A stretch of 64,000 nt of DNA from Pyrobaculum arsenaticum DSM 13514 (GCF_000016385.1 NC_009376.1:806001-870000); one strand, 5' to 3'; positions 50,424 to 59,611 are shown, numbered from the stretch's first letter. Numbers and translations: made by a program. Notes: a model not told the origin generated them from the sequence alone.

Positions 50424-52649
50424 CTAGGGTTTAAATCCGTACAGCTGTTGCCAAAGCGTGGCGTTCCAGTAGTACGGGTTGTAGCGGAGCACAATATACG
50501 AGTCCTGCTGATAGTCGGCCACGTAGTAGGGGCCAGTGGATATGGGCTTTTCGTGCAACAGCCTATATGTTGCGTCGTCCTCGCCTGGGATCACGTACTT
50601 AGCCCACGCAGACGGGTTCTTCCCATTGTTAGAGTCGGCCAGCGCTTGCTCGTACTTGTCGCCCAGGGCGTACTGCATTGGCACAATCATAGTGAAGGGC
50701 GCGGCGAGGATGGGCAGAATTGCCGGGTATGGCTGAGTTAACTTTAGCTTAACCACGCCGGCCGTTGGCCCGGAGTATCCAAACACCTTCATCAACTCGT
50801 CCCAGCTCTTCACAGTGTACGACTTGCCCGCGTATTCGGTCACTAGGCCGTTTGACAGCACATTCTTAAACTCGTCTTCGCTTAGAACAGAGCTGGCGTT
50901 CACGTCGAAATACGTCGTTATCATCCAGCTGGGGTCAAGCGAAAGTCTGGCAATTCTCCACAAAGTGAAGAGAGCATCTACGGCGGTGATGTCGTATACC
51001 TTGTTGTTCCACGGGTCGTAGGCCTTCATGCCCCCTCTAATTACGAAGTACCAAGTAGTGCCGTCCTCGTCATGTGTCCAAGCCACTGCGCCTGCCGGCA
51101 CGACGTATTCGGTGTTCTCCCTCCAGAACACCACTAGAGTAGTCCCAATCTGCGTGAAGATCTCCCAGCCAAAAGACTCGTAGCTGGCGGCTGGGTCAAA
51201 GCTCTGCTGCCAGCCAATAGTTGCTATGGTCAAGGTGTCTGGGCCGGTCTTGTAGTCCTTAATACCAAGCGGCGCCACCGGCGCGTCGGGCGCCTTCCAG
51301 AGCAAGTCGTATCTCTCCAGCTCCAGCGGCGTGTAGTATCGCCCACCGACCCAGCTCCACTGGTGCATGAAGAACTTTCCTTGACCTAGCCAAATAATGG
51401 CAGGGTCTCTGTTACTTGCAATGTTTATGGCCTTGTACAACGCCTCTCTGAGCGCCGGATCGAAATAAGTCCTCGCGGCCACTATTAGCGCGTCGTAGTC
51501 GTAGTTACGGTAGAAAGCCGGGTTTATGTCGACGAAACCCGTGCTCTCAGCGACAGGCTTAGTGGCGGCCATGTCGACAACATACTGGACAACGTAGATC
51601 TTCTTCCCCTGAGGCACTGTCACCGAGGCTCCACTACCCTTAGGCCCAACCACCACAACTGCGTCTCCTACGTCGAAAACCGTGCCCTTTGACAAGATAG
51701 AGCTTATTTCGGAGGCTGTGTTGGCGGTTTTGACGTTCAGCTCGCTGAACTTAGTTCCGCCGTAGAATAGTGGAGATGCATAGTCGTCTGGGTCAAGGTA
51801 GTCGGGGAGCCACCCGATGATATATACATCGAAGTCCCCTTTTTCCGTCTTGCTTAGTAGAGTTGGCCAGTTGAGAGGCTCCACGGTTACCTTGAAGCCG
51901 AGCTGGCCCCACGCATTGGCAAGGACAGCGGCGGTCTGGGCTCTTTGGTCGTTGCCTAAGTTGTAGTCAATAACAATAGTATACTGTCCTGGATCAATGC
52001 CGCTTTGCTTGATTAGCTCCCTAGCTTTTGTCAGGTTGTAGGTGTACTTAACTATTCCATATTCGGTATAGCCAGGTAGCCCCTTCGGGATTACGCCGTA
52101 TAGCCGGGCATACCTATTGGCATATATCTTGTTGAGGATTATATCATAGGGCACGGCGTATGCCAACGCCTGGCGCACCAAGCTGTTGTTGAACGGGGCC
52201 TTGTAGGCGTTTAGCACGATGTACTCGATCGTCAGCGTGAGAAGGTTGGGATCCTCTATAAGCTGTATCTGGTAGGTCCCAAGCTTTGTACCAACGACCT
52301 CGTTAAGCCTGTCAAGGGGTATCGCTGCCAAGTCTGCCGTTCCAGTCTTGTACAACTGTATTCTCGCAGTTGCGTCGTTGTTGATAATATAGACTATATT
52401 CTTTATAAATGACTTCTTAATAGCCGGCGGAGCTGTAGGCGAAGGGGTTGAGGTCGGGGTAGTGGGCGTAGGGCCAGGGCTGGGGGTGGTCTGCGTAGTT
52501 TGAGTTGGAGAAGGTGTAGATGTTGTAGTACTGGGGGGTGGGGGAGCGGGCTGTTGGAAGGCAAAATATATTGCAATAGCCGCCAACAGAACTAGCACAA
52601 TAACAAGTGCGACTACCGAGCTTGTAGAAAGCCCTTTCTGTTTCGACAT
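50424..52649 (-). CDS. oppA: Membrane-anchored family 5 substrate-binding protein, apparently circularly permuted
   Basis: A 741-residue protein: an N-terminal membrane helix (VVALVIVLVLLAAIAIYFAF), a Ser/Thr/Pro linker (about residues 33-74), then the binding domain. The order is unusual. Residues about 76-467 carry what is normally the C-terminal part (NNSLVRQALAYAVPYDIILN, FDVYIIGWLPDYLDPDDYAS), while residues about 468-741 begin PDTLTIATIGWQQSFDPAAS and end GPYYVADYQQDSYIVLRYNP, normally the N-terminal lobe. The two halves would join in the usual order if the last residues preceded the first. Likely binds peptides or sugars outside the cell. Confidence 0.88.
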   Translation of the reverse strand: MSKQKGLSTSSVVALVIVLVLLAAIAIYFAFQQPAPPPPSTTTSTPSPTQTTQTTPSPGPTPTTPTSTPSPTAPPAIKKSFIKNIVYIINNDATARIQLYKTGTADLAAIPLDRLNEVVGTKLGTYQIQLIEDPNLLTLTIEYIVLNAYKAPFNNSLVRQALAYAVPYDIILNKIYANRYARLYGVIPKGLPGYTEYGIVKYTYNLTKARELIKQSGIDPGQYTIVIDYNLGNDQRAQTAAVLANAWGQLGFKVTVEPLNWPTLLSKTEKGDFDVYIIGWLPDYLDPDDYASPLFYGGTKFSELNVKTANTASEISSILSKGTVFDVGDAVVVVGPKGSGASVTVPQGKKIYVVQYVVDMAATKPVAESTGFVDINPAFYRNYDYDALIVAARTYFDPALREALYKAINIASNRDPAIIWLGQGKFFMHQWSWVGGRYYTPLELERYDLLWKAPDAPVAPLGIKDYKTGPDTLTIATIGWQQSFDPAASYESFGWEIFTQIGTTLVVFWRENTEYVVPAGAVAWTHDEDGTTWYFVIRGGMKAYDPWNNKVYDITAVDALFTLWRIARLSLDPSWMITTYFDVNASSVLSEDEFKNVLSNGLVTEYAGKSYTVKSWDELMKVFGYSGPTAGVVKLKLTQPYPAILPILAAPFTMIVPMQYALGDKYEQALADSNNGKNPSAWAKYVIPGEDDATYRLLHEKPISTGPYYVADYQQDSYIVLRYNPYYWNATLWQQLYGFKP

Positions 52650-52776
52650 GCACCTTAGTTATATTACTCCTATAAAAAAATTCTGTCTAAGATTTGTAAG
52701 CACATGGTAAAAGCCGTATGGCTCGGCTTTTTAAACGCGGCTCCCAATACAGCCCGGCGCCGATTAGGGTAAAAGG

Positions 52777-52784
52777 TTTATATA
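52777..52784 (+). promoter_or_regulatory. TATA box of the argC/lysY operon
   Basis: TTTATATA, centred about 23-24 bp before the ATG at 52804. The spacing and the 33 bases after the ATG match those of the lysX-like gene at 45702 (27 of 33 bases identical). Confidence 0.7.
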
Positions 52785-52803
52785 CAGGTCTTATGTGCCT
52801 TCT

Positions 52804-52943
52804 ATGAGCCTGGGACCAGAGGGGAAAGTGGGGCGAGCAGCCTCTACCCATTAATAACGCACGTTGAGGCGAACAGCGTTAATACTTCTCTAAATCCCCC
52901 AGGATTGTTAAACAAGGCGATGGTGGCAGGTGGGAAGCCATGA
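52804..52943 (+). CDS. Mini-gene before argC with out-of-frame 5' start
   Basis: ATG 52804 opens a 16-codon frame (MSLGPEGKVGRAASTH). The overlapping -1 frame, entered at GTG_GGG (52828-52833), is open for 36 codons from GCG 52833 and ends in TGA at 52941-52943, overlapping the argC start as ATGA. That frame reads SSLYPLITHVEANSVNTSLN then [15 protein letters not shown], resembling an internal piece of LysX. It may be a lysX remnant kept as a coupling leader, or a regulatory leader peptide. Either frame is short, so the coding claim is tentative. Confidence 0.45.
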
Positions 52944-54001
52944 CTTTGAGGACATGTATAGTCGGGGCGTCGGGCTTTGTTGGCGGTGAGCTATTGCGCA
53001 TTCTTCTCCAGCACAGCGGGGTCGAGGTGGTGTGCGCCACGTCTAGGAAGTTTAAGGGGGAGTACATCTACAGGGTGCACCCCCACTTGAGGGGGTTTAC
53101 CCAGCTTAAGTTCGTGGAGCCCACTATCGACGCTGCGCTTAAGGCAGACGTGGTCTTCCTCGCTCTGCCCCACGGGGAGTCTGTGAAGTGGGTGCCCAAG
53201 CTCTACGAGTCCGGAGTCGCCGTGTTTGACCTTAGCGCCGATTTTAGGCTAAAGGACCCCAACGCCTACGTGGAGTGGTACAAGTGGCCGCAGCCCCATC
53301 CCTACCCCGACTTGTTGCAGAAGGCGGTGTACGGCCAGCCTGAGCTCCACAGGAATGAGCTGGTCGGCGCCAAGCTGGTGGCAGTCCCCGGTTGCATGGC
53401 CACAGCCTCTATCCTCATGCTGGCCCCCCTAGCTAAGCACGGCTTCCTCGGCAGGGCGCCTCCCGTGGTAGACGCCAAGATAGGGTCAAGCGGCGCCGGC
53501 GCCGAGGGGTCCATCGTCGATCTCCACAGCTTCCGCACCTACGTGGTTAGGCCCTACGAGCCTGTCCACCACCGCCACATCGCGGAGATTGAGCAGGAGC
53601 TTAGCCTACTGGCTGGGAAGAAGATCAGGGTGGCCTTTACCCCCCACGCCGTGGATTTGGTGAGGGGAATCTTCGCCACCGGCCACACCTACGTGGAGAA
53701 GCTCCCCACCGAGGCCGACATGTGGAAGATGTACCGCGCCCTCTTCGGCGACTCGAAGTTCATTAGGATTGTGAAGGACAGGCTGGGGATCGCCCGCTAC
53801 CCCAACACCAAGTATGTTATAGGCTCAAATTTCGTTGACATCGGCTTCGAGCTAGACCCGAGGCTCAACAGGGTAGTCACCTTCGCCGCGATAGACAACC
53901 TCGTAAGGGGCGCCGCGGGACAGGCGGTGCAAGCCTTCAACGTGGCCTTTGGCTTCCCCGAAGACGAGGGCCTGAGATACATCCCGCTGGCTCCGGTATG
54001 A
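52940..54001 (+). CDS. argC: N-acyl-phosphate reductase of lysine/arginine synthesis (LysY/ArgC)
   Basis: A 353-residue NADPH-dependent reductase. The nucleotide site is [18 protein letters not shown], the catalytic Cys152 lies in [13 protein letters not shown], and the substrate region [14 protein letters not shown] is intact. In LysW-dependent archaea it reduces the LysW-bound aminoadipyl or glutamyl phosphate to a semialdehyde, for lysine (LysY), arginine (ArgC) or both. It overlaps the mini-gene and argB, each by ATGA. Confidence 0.92.
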
Positions 54002-54783
54002 TCGTAGTCAAGATTGGGGGATCTGTCATTTGCAAAGACGCGTCGAGGGTCATACAGAACCTCCCCAAATACGCGGACAAGGCCGTGGTGGTGCACGGCG
54101 GCGGGTGTCTCGTCAACGAGGTCATGAAGAAGATGGGCATAGAGCCCAAGTACCTCACCCACCCCGGCGGCCTAGTGAGCCGCTACACCGACTTAGAGAC
54201 CTTAAAGGCCTTCGTCATGGCTATGGGGTGGATAAACAAGTACATAGTGGCCTCGCTCCACGCCCTCGGGGTAGAGGCCCTTGGCCTAACCGGCGCCGAC
54301 CTCGGCGTGGTGAAGGCCAAGAGGAAGGAGAGGGTGCTCGTGGTAGACGAGAGGGGGAGGCAGAGGGTAGTGGACGGGGGATACGTGGGGAGAATAACAG
54401 AGGTGGACGCCGCCAAGCTGGCGCCTCCGCCTCTTAAAGTCCTAGCCCCCCTTGCCGTATCTGAGAGGGGCGAGCTACTTAACGTAGACGGCGACCAACT
54501 CGCCTTCGATGTGGCGAGAGGCGTGAAGGCCGATAAGTTAGTACTCCTCAGCGACGTAGATGGGCTATATATAGGGGGCAAGGTGGTCCCCCGCCTAACC
54601 GCGGAGGAGGCCGAGGCCTTGGTCAAGAGCGAGGAGGTGAGGGGTGGGATGAAGAGGAAGTTGCTAATGGCGGCCGAGGCGGCTAAGCTGGGGATAGAGG
54701 TCATTATCTCCAACGGCTTGGCGGACTTACCGATTGACTCCGCCCTTAACGGAGGTGGAACTCATATTACTAAAAACTTATAG
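53998..54783 (+). CDS. argB: LysW-linked aminoadipate/glutamate kinase (LysZ/ArgB)
   Basis: A 261-residue amino acid kinase: [54 protein letters not shown] and [20 protein letters not shown]. It phosphorylates the LysW-attached aminoadipate (lysine) or glutamate (arginine). The start codon overlaps the argC stop. The short length and lack of an N-acetylglutamate regulatory helix fit the LysZ type. Confidence 0.92.
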
Positions 54784-54852
54784 AGTGTTGTTAAGTTTTT
54801 TAAAAGATATTAAGGAGAATAAAGTTTATAAACTAGGTTAAACTGACTATTT

Positions 54853-55038
54853 ATGGCAACACAGAAACTGGTGGTGACGTGCAAGGTCTGCGGGACCGAG
54901 TTCGAGCTCCCCGAAGACGTCATGGACGGCGAAATTACAAGTTGCCCCACCTGCGGCGCCAGGTACATAGTCCGGATAAAGGGTGGTTCCGTGTCGCTCG
55001 AAGAGTTTAAGGGCGACGTCGAGGACTATGGCGAGTAA
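54853..55038 (+). CDS. lysW: LysW amino-group carrier protein
   Basis: A 61-residue zinc protein, CKVCGTEFELPEDVMDGEIT then CPTCGARY, with an acidic tail ending VEDYGE. LysW carries the growing amino acid on its C-terminal glutamate gamma-carboxylate; the canonical tail is EDWGE, so tyrosine replaces tryptophan here. A GTTTATAAAC box is centred 25 bp before the ATG, so this is a separate leaderless transcript. The stop codon overlaps the beginning of argG. Confidence 0.93.
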   Translation: MATQKLVVTCKVCGTEFELPEDVMDGEITSCPTCGARYIVRIKGGSVSLEEFKGDVEDYGE

Positions 55039-56232
55039 ATCGGGGCGAGTAAGGTAGTTCTCGCGTACTCCGGGGGTCTAGACACCACCGTAGCTATTAA
55101 GTGGCTTTCTGAAAAATTCGGCGCGGAGGTTTACACAGTAACTGTAGACGTCGGTCAAGAGGACGACTTCTCCAAAATTGAGGAGAGGGCCTACAAGGCT
55201 GGTGCTAAGCAACACTTCTATATAGATGCTAAGCGGGAATTCGCCGAGAGGTATATAGCAAAGGCGATTGTTATGAATGGCATGTATGAGGGCCTCTATC
55301 CCTTGGGGACGGCGCTTGCGCGGCCGTTGATAGTGGAGAAGGTGGTGGAGGTGGCGCGCCGCGTCGGGGCGGACGCTGTGGCGCACGGGTCGACGAGTAA
55401 GGGGAACGACCAGGTGAGGTTTGACATCACGGCGAAGGCGCTGGCGCCAGATCTCAAGATTATCGCGCCGGCAAGGATCTGGGGCATGACTAGGGCGGAG
55501 GAGGTGGAGTACGCCAGGAGGCACGGCCTCCCAGTGGGGGAGGAGCACAAGAAGTACAGCATAGACGACAACCTCTGGTCTAGGTCAATCGAAGGAGGTC
55601 CTCTAGACGACCCCGCCGCGGAGCCGCCGGAGGACGCCTTTAAGTGGACAGTGCCGCCGGACAAGGCCCCCGTGGAGCCTGCATATTTGACGATTGAGTT
55701 CGAGAGGGGGCTCCCCGTTGCGGTTAACGGCGAGAAGATGGATCTGGTCTCGCTCGTCTCTTTCCTAAACCACGTGGGAGGCGCCAACGCCGTGGGCCGC
55801 ATAGACCACATCGAGAATAGGCTTGTGGGCTTTAAGAGCAGGGAGGTCTACGAGGCGCCGGCGGCGGTCATCCTCTACCACGCCCACAGGGATTTGGAGA
55901 AGCTCGTCCTCACGCCGAGGGAGCTGAGGTTTAAGCACTACGTCTTGGACCCGCAGTGGGCGGACTTAGTGTACCAAGGGCTGTGGGTGGAGCCGCTACG
56001 CACAGCGCTGGAAAAAGCGGCTGAGGAGATGGAGAAGTGGGTCACTGGGGAGGTCAAGGTGAAGCTGTACAAGGGCGCCCTCTGGGTGGTGGGGAGGGAG
56101 TCGCCGTACGGCGGCTACAGCCACGAGCTTGCCGACTACTCCAGGGGGTGGTACCCCACAGACGAGGAGGCGAGGGGCTTTATCGAGATTTGGAGCCTTC
56201 ACTCCCTCACCGCCTTGCGTAGGAGAAAATAG
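55028..56232 (+). CDS. argG: Argininosuccinate synthase with out-of-frame 5' start
   Basis: ATP-dependent ligation of citrulline and aspartate. The P-loop region VVLAYSGGLDTTVAIKWLSE (from about 55054) and HGSTSKGNDQVRFDITAKAL are intact. The normal N terminus (ASKVVLAYSGG) has no ATG, GTG or TTG in frame before 55273, which lies past the P-loop. ATG 55028, inside lysW, starts MASKSGRVR-stop in the other frame; a -1 shift at TCG_GGG (55040-55045) joins the body. GCGAGTAA occurs twice, 14 bp apart. Without such a join the enzyme would lack its ATP site. Confidence 0.88.
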
Positions 56233-56280
56233 TCTATATACCTCGAATAAGTATTTATATTTTAACTTTTTCAAGCGGCG

Positions 56281-56436
56281 ATGGGGCAACGGACTGTGGT
56301 GTGTCCAAACTGCAAGAAGCCGGTCCGTCCGGTGGAGTGCAGCAGGAAGAACCAAACTAAGCGCTACGTCGTCATTACATACTGCTGTCCCCGGTGCGGG
56401 ACTGAGCTCCTTACCGAGAGGGTCGAAGTCGCATGA
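56281..56436 (+). CDS. Small zinc-ribbon protein coupled to argH
   Basis: A 51-residue protein with two cysteine pairs (VVCPNCKKPV and YCCPRCGTEL) separated by about 25 residues. Its TGA overlaps the argH ATG (ATGA), and a TATTTATATTTT box is centred about 25 bp before its ATG, so it is almost certainly expressed as the first gene of the argH transcript. It resembles LysW in size and cysteine spacing but ends VEVA, without the acidic EDWGE tail, so it is unlikely to be a carrier. A role in argH regulation or assembly is unknown. Confidence 0.75.
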   Translation: MGQRTVVCPNCKKPVRPVECSRKNQTKRYVVITYCCPRCGTELLTERVEVA

Positions 56437-57722
56437 GCTTCTACAGGTCTTGGATCGGGGGGCGGGGCGACTTGGTTCAGCGCTATACCTCCAGTATTAG
56501 GGACGACGCTGAGATAGCGGAGGAGGTGGTAAAGGTTATGAAAGCCCATGTGACACACTTGGCAGAAATCGGCGCGCTGAGGAAAGAGGTTGCGGATAAA
56601 ATAGTGGCGGCCCTAGAGGAGGTCGATCCCACAGAGCTTCTCAGGGGGGAGTTTGAAGACATCCACGAGGCCTTGGAGAAATGGCTTATAGACAAGCTCG
56701 GCGAGGATGTCGGCGGGTGGGTGGGGCTCGCCCGTTCGCGCAACGACCACGTCGCCGCGGCAATCCGCCTGGCGGCTTTAAAGAAGGTGGGCGCTCTGCG
56801 CGAGGCGGCGATGAGGCTTAGGTGCGCCTTGGCCGCAAGGGCTTTGGAATACGCAGACTGCCCAATGCCAAGCTTCACGCACTTCCAGCCTGCCCAAGTC
56901 GTTACCTTCGGCCACTACCTCCTTGCCGTAGACGAGCTCGTTGCGGAGTTTCTCCACGTCCTCGCCGCGGCGGAGGACTTGGCCAAGAGGTCGCCGCTCG
57001 GCGCAGGCCCCGCGGGGGGCGTTAGGACTCCAGTAGATAGGCGCAGGCTGGCGGAGCTGGCCGGTTTTAAAGATGTAGTGGAGAACACGCTGTACGCGTC
57101 CGGCGGCAGGTTCTTCGCCTTGGCGCTGGCCTCCGCCGTCACATCCTTCCTCGTGGAGCTTTCAAGAGCGGTTGACGACTTTATCCGCTGGAACAACCCC
57201 TTGCTAGGATACGTGGAGGCCCCTCCGGAGCACGTATCTACGAGTAGCATAATGCCTCACAAACGGAACCTAGTCACGCTGGAGGTTCTCCGCGCAAGGT
57301 CAGAGGAGGCGGTGGGCCACTACGCGGCGCTGAGCGGCGTCGTGGCGAAGGTAGGCCTAGGCTACAGCCTAGATCTACAAGAGGCCACCCGCCACCTCTG
57401 GGACATCTTAAACATAGCAATCGAGGGGGTTGAGGTGTTGGCGGATTTCGTCGAGAAGATAAAGTTCAATTGTGAAAAGGGGCGGAGAGACGCCGAGCTT
57501 TATTACGCCACCTCTTCAGACACGGCGGAGGAGAGGGCCTTGCGGGGGGTGCCTTTTAGAAAGGCCTATTTTGAACTAGCATCGGAGATTAGGGAAGGCA
57601 AGGCGAGGTTGTTGACGGTGGACGAGGCGCTGAAGAGACCTGTACTCGGCTCTGCAAATCCCGAAGAGGTGAGGAAATCGGCGTCAAGAAGGCTTGCCCT
57701 GTGCAGGCCTAAGTCTTTCTAG
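56433..57722 (+). CDS. argH: Argininosuccinate lyase
   Basis: A 429-residue enzyme splitting argininosuccinate to arginine and fumarate. The superfamily signature is STSSIMPHKRNLVTLE, with VGLARSRNDHVAAAIRLAAL and MPSFTHFQPAQVVTFGHYLL. It completes the arginine branch after argG. It begins inside the zinc-ribbon gene's stop. The 3' end overlaps the convergent gene at 57684-57995 by 39 bp. Confidence 0.94.
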   Translation: MSFYRSWIGGRGDLVQRYTSSIRDDAEIAEEVVKVMKAHVTHLAEIGALRKEVADKIVAALEEVDPTELLRGEFEDIHEALEKWLIDKLGEDVGGWVGLARSRNDHVAAAIRLAALKKVGALREAAMRLRCALAARALEYADCPMPSFTHFQPAQVVTFGHYLLAVDELVAEFLHVLAAAEDLAKRSPLGAGPAGGVRTPVDRRRLAELAGFKDVVENTLYASGGRFFALALASAVTSFLVELSRAVDDFIRWNNPLLGYVEAPPEHVSTSSIMPHKRNLVTLEVLRARSEEAVGHYAALSGVVAKVGLGYSLDLQEATRHLWDILNIAIEGVEVLADFVEKIKFNCEKGRRDAELYYATSSDTAEERALRGVPFRKAYFELASEIREGKARLLTVDEALKRPVLGSANPEEVRKSASRRLALCRPKSF

Positions 57723-57995
57723 AAAGGCGTCTACCTCTGCAACAGCCTCCTCCTCGCCCCCGCACTCCACCAACTGAGTCTTTGCGTAACCTGGCTTGCC
57801 TTCTACCTCGTCTGCACATAGCACCACTCCCCGCCGTGTGGGGTGCGCCACCACGTCGATGTAGGCTCTAGCTATGCCGGCCACCAACGCCTCGGTAAGC
57901 AAGACCACTTCTCCGTCGTCAAAAAAGAGGAGCATTCTCAAATGCCTATGGCCAGTGGGTATGGCGGCGACGACTTTAACCAGTTTTTTGTCCAC
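57684..57995 (-). CDS. Hypothetical protein
   Basis: A 103-residue protein (KLVKVVAAIPTGHRHLRMLL, FFDDGEVVLLTEALVAGIAR) with alternating strands and helices and no recognised family. The GTG start overlaps the upstream DUF998 gene by 20 bp, suggesting a shared transcript. It overlaps argH tail to tail by 39 bp. One cysteine pair (VLCAD, VECGG). Function unknown. Confidence 0.6.
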   Translation of the reverse strand: MDKKLVKVVAAIPTGHRHLRMLLFFDDGEVVLLTEALVAGIARAYIDVVAHPTRRGVVLCADEVEGKPGYAKTQLVECGGEEEAVAEVDAFLERLRPAQGKPS

Positions 57996-58521
57996 TGAGT
58001 CCGTACACCAATAGGAATATAAGTGTTGGGTAGGCGATTAGTCTCTCTATTCCGCCTATCCCCAGTGGTGTCTGCACGCGTGGGATGAAGAGGGCCAGTG
58101 CTATTAGGGCTATGGCGCCCATGGCGAGTCCAAACGGCTTAAAAGCGCCGCCTCTCCTTAGTCCAATTACCATAACTGCCAATGCTCCGAATAGGAAGGT
58201 TATTAGTGCGGAGATGCCGTGTGGAGTGCCGTAGTCCTCGGGAAAGGCCCCAACGCCTATAGCCCCCGCCGATGCCAGTGCTAAAAGCGCCGAGCCCACA
58301 ATCCCAATCTCTTTTCTAAGAAGTATGGCTGCTATTATTCCGAAGATTCCAAGAAGCGCGACGCTTGTGTTAAAAAGCGTTGCTGTAGGGGCCTTGAGGG
58401 CGCCTAAGTCGCTGATGTAGTTGTGAAGCGGGTTGTAGCCAGGGTACAGTTGTTCTGCAACTAACATTGCAATGATAAATTGTAGAGACCCTATTGCTAA
58501 CATAATTCTGCCCCAATTCAT
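57976..58521 (-). CDS. DUF998 family membrane protein
   Basis: A 181-residue protein with six hydrophobic helices and the DUF998 pattern QLYPGYNPLHNYISDLGA in the first loop and AFPEDYGTPHGISALITFLF further on. The family is widespread in archaea and has no established function. The start lies after an AT-rich region with several TATA-like elements. Confidence 0.75.
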   Translation of the reverse strand: MNWGRIMLAIGSLQFIIAMLVAEQLYPGYNPLHNYISDLGALKAPTATLFNTSVALLGIFGIIAAILLRKEIGIVGSALLALASAGAIGVGAFPEDYGTPHGISALITFLFGALAVMVIGLRRGGAFKPFGLAMGAIALIALALFIPRVQTPLGIGGIERLIAYPTLIFLLVYGLSGQKTG

Positions 58522-58624
58522 ATTTTCTGGTAGAATAAATCTGTTTATTAATTTTTCTAGAAAAATTAGATCTGATACGGTATTATGGGGTTTTAGTTTT
58601 TAAACAGTTTTTTGGGGGGTTGGC

Positions 58625-59611
58625 GTGGGGCTTTCCGTTGAGCTTAAAGACGTGTCGGTGCAATACGGCTCATTCCAAGCTCTAAAGGGGGTGAGCCTCT
58701 TTGTGGAAGGAGGTGAGGGCCTTGTTCTTCTAGGTCCCTCTGGTTCAGGAAAGTCCACCCTGCTCAGGACTATTGCGGGTCTTATCACGCCTACCAGGGG
58801 GAGGGTCTACATCGGCGGTCGCGATGTTACAGAATTGCCTCCCGACAAGAGAGGTGTCTCAATGCTGTTTCAAGACCTGGCCCTGTTCCCTCACCTTGAC
58901 GTGTTTGAAAACGTGGCGTTTGGTCTAAGAATAAGAAAGGTGTCTGACGACGAAGTTAGGAGGAAAGTACGCTGGGCTTTAGAGCTAGTCAGGCTAGATC
59001 CCGACCTTTTCCTGAAGAGGAGAGTTTACGAGCTCTCTGGTGGGCAGCAACAGAGGGTGGCCCTGGCAAGGGCTCTTGTGGTGGAGCCGGAGGTTCTCCT
59101 ACTTGACGAGCCGTTTAGCCACGTGGATCTCGATATCAAAAATCGCCTACTCGAAGAGCTGAAAATATTACATAATAAACTCGGCTTTACTCTTGTCTAC
59201 GTCACGCACGACCGTTTCGAGGCTGTGGAAATCGGCGACCGCATCGCCTTGATGAAGGAGGGAGAGATTGTTCAGGTGGGAAAGCCTATCGAGCTTTATA
59301 AGAAGCCTAAGAACCGTTTTGTTGCCGAGTTTTTCGGTGAGGCCAATATAGTGCCTACCTCGGCGCTGGGCCTTGGCGAGAAGGGATACGCCGTGATTAG
59401 GCCGGAGGACGTGGTCATTGGGGGGAGCACCACTTATAAACTAAAGGGCCAGGTGGTTGACGTGACGTTTCTGTGGCACTACCTCAAAGTTGAGATACAG
59501 AGCAATGGGCATATTTACAAGGCTTATGTAGATCTGGAGACCCCGGTGGCTGTCGGCGACGTTGTCGAGTTTGGCTGGGATGCCAGAGACGTCTACGTAG
59601 TGGAGGAATGA
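58625..59611 (+). CDS. PotA-type ABC transporter ATPase
   Basis: A 328-residue ATPase: Walker A LLGPSGSGKSTLLRTIAG, signature ELSGGQQQRVALARAL, Walker B VLLLDEPFSHVDLD, and a C-terminal TOBE-like regulatory part (AEFFGEANIVPTSA, AVIRPEDVVIGG). With the two permeases it resembles spermidine/putrescine, thiamine or iron transporters. The start is GTG. No binding-protein gene is in the window near it, so the substrate is unknown. Confidence 0.88.
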   Translation: MGLSVELKDVSVQYGSFQALKGVSLFVEGGEGLVLLGPSGSGKSTLLRTIAGLITPTRGRVYIGGRDVTELPPDKRGVSMLFQDLALFPHLDVFENVAFGLRIRKVSDDEVRRKVRWALELVRLDPDLFLKRRVYELSGGQQQRVALARALVVEPEVLLLDEPFSHVDLDIKNRLLEELKILHNKLGFTLVYVTHDRFEAVEIGDRIALMKEGEIVQVGKPIELYKKPKNRFVAEFFGEANIVPTSALGLGEKGYAVIRPEDVVIGGSTTYKLKGQVVDVTFLWHYLKVEIQSNGHIYKAYVDLETPVAVGDVVEFGWDARDVYVVEE

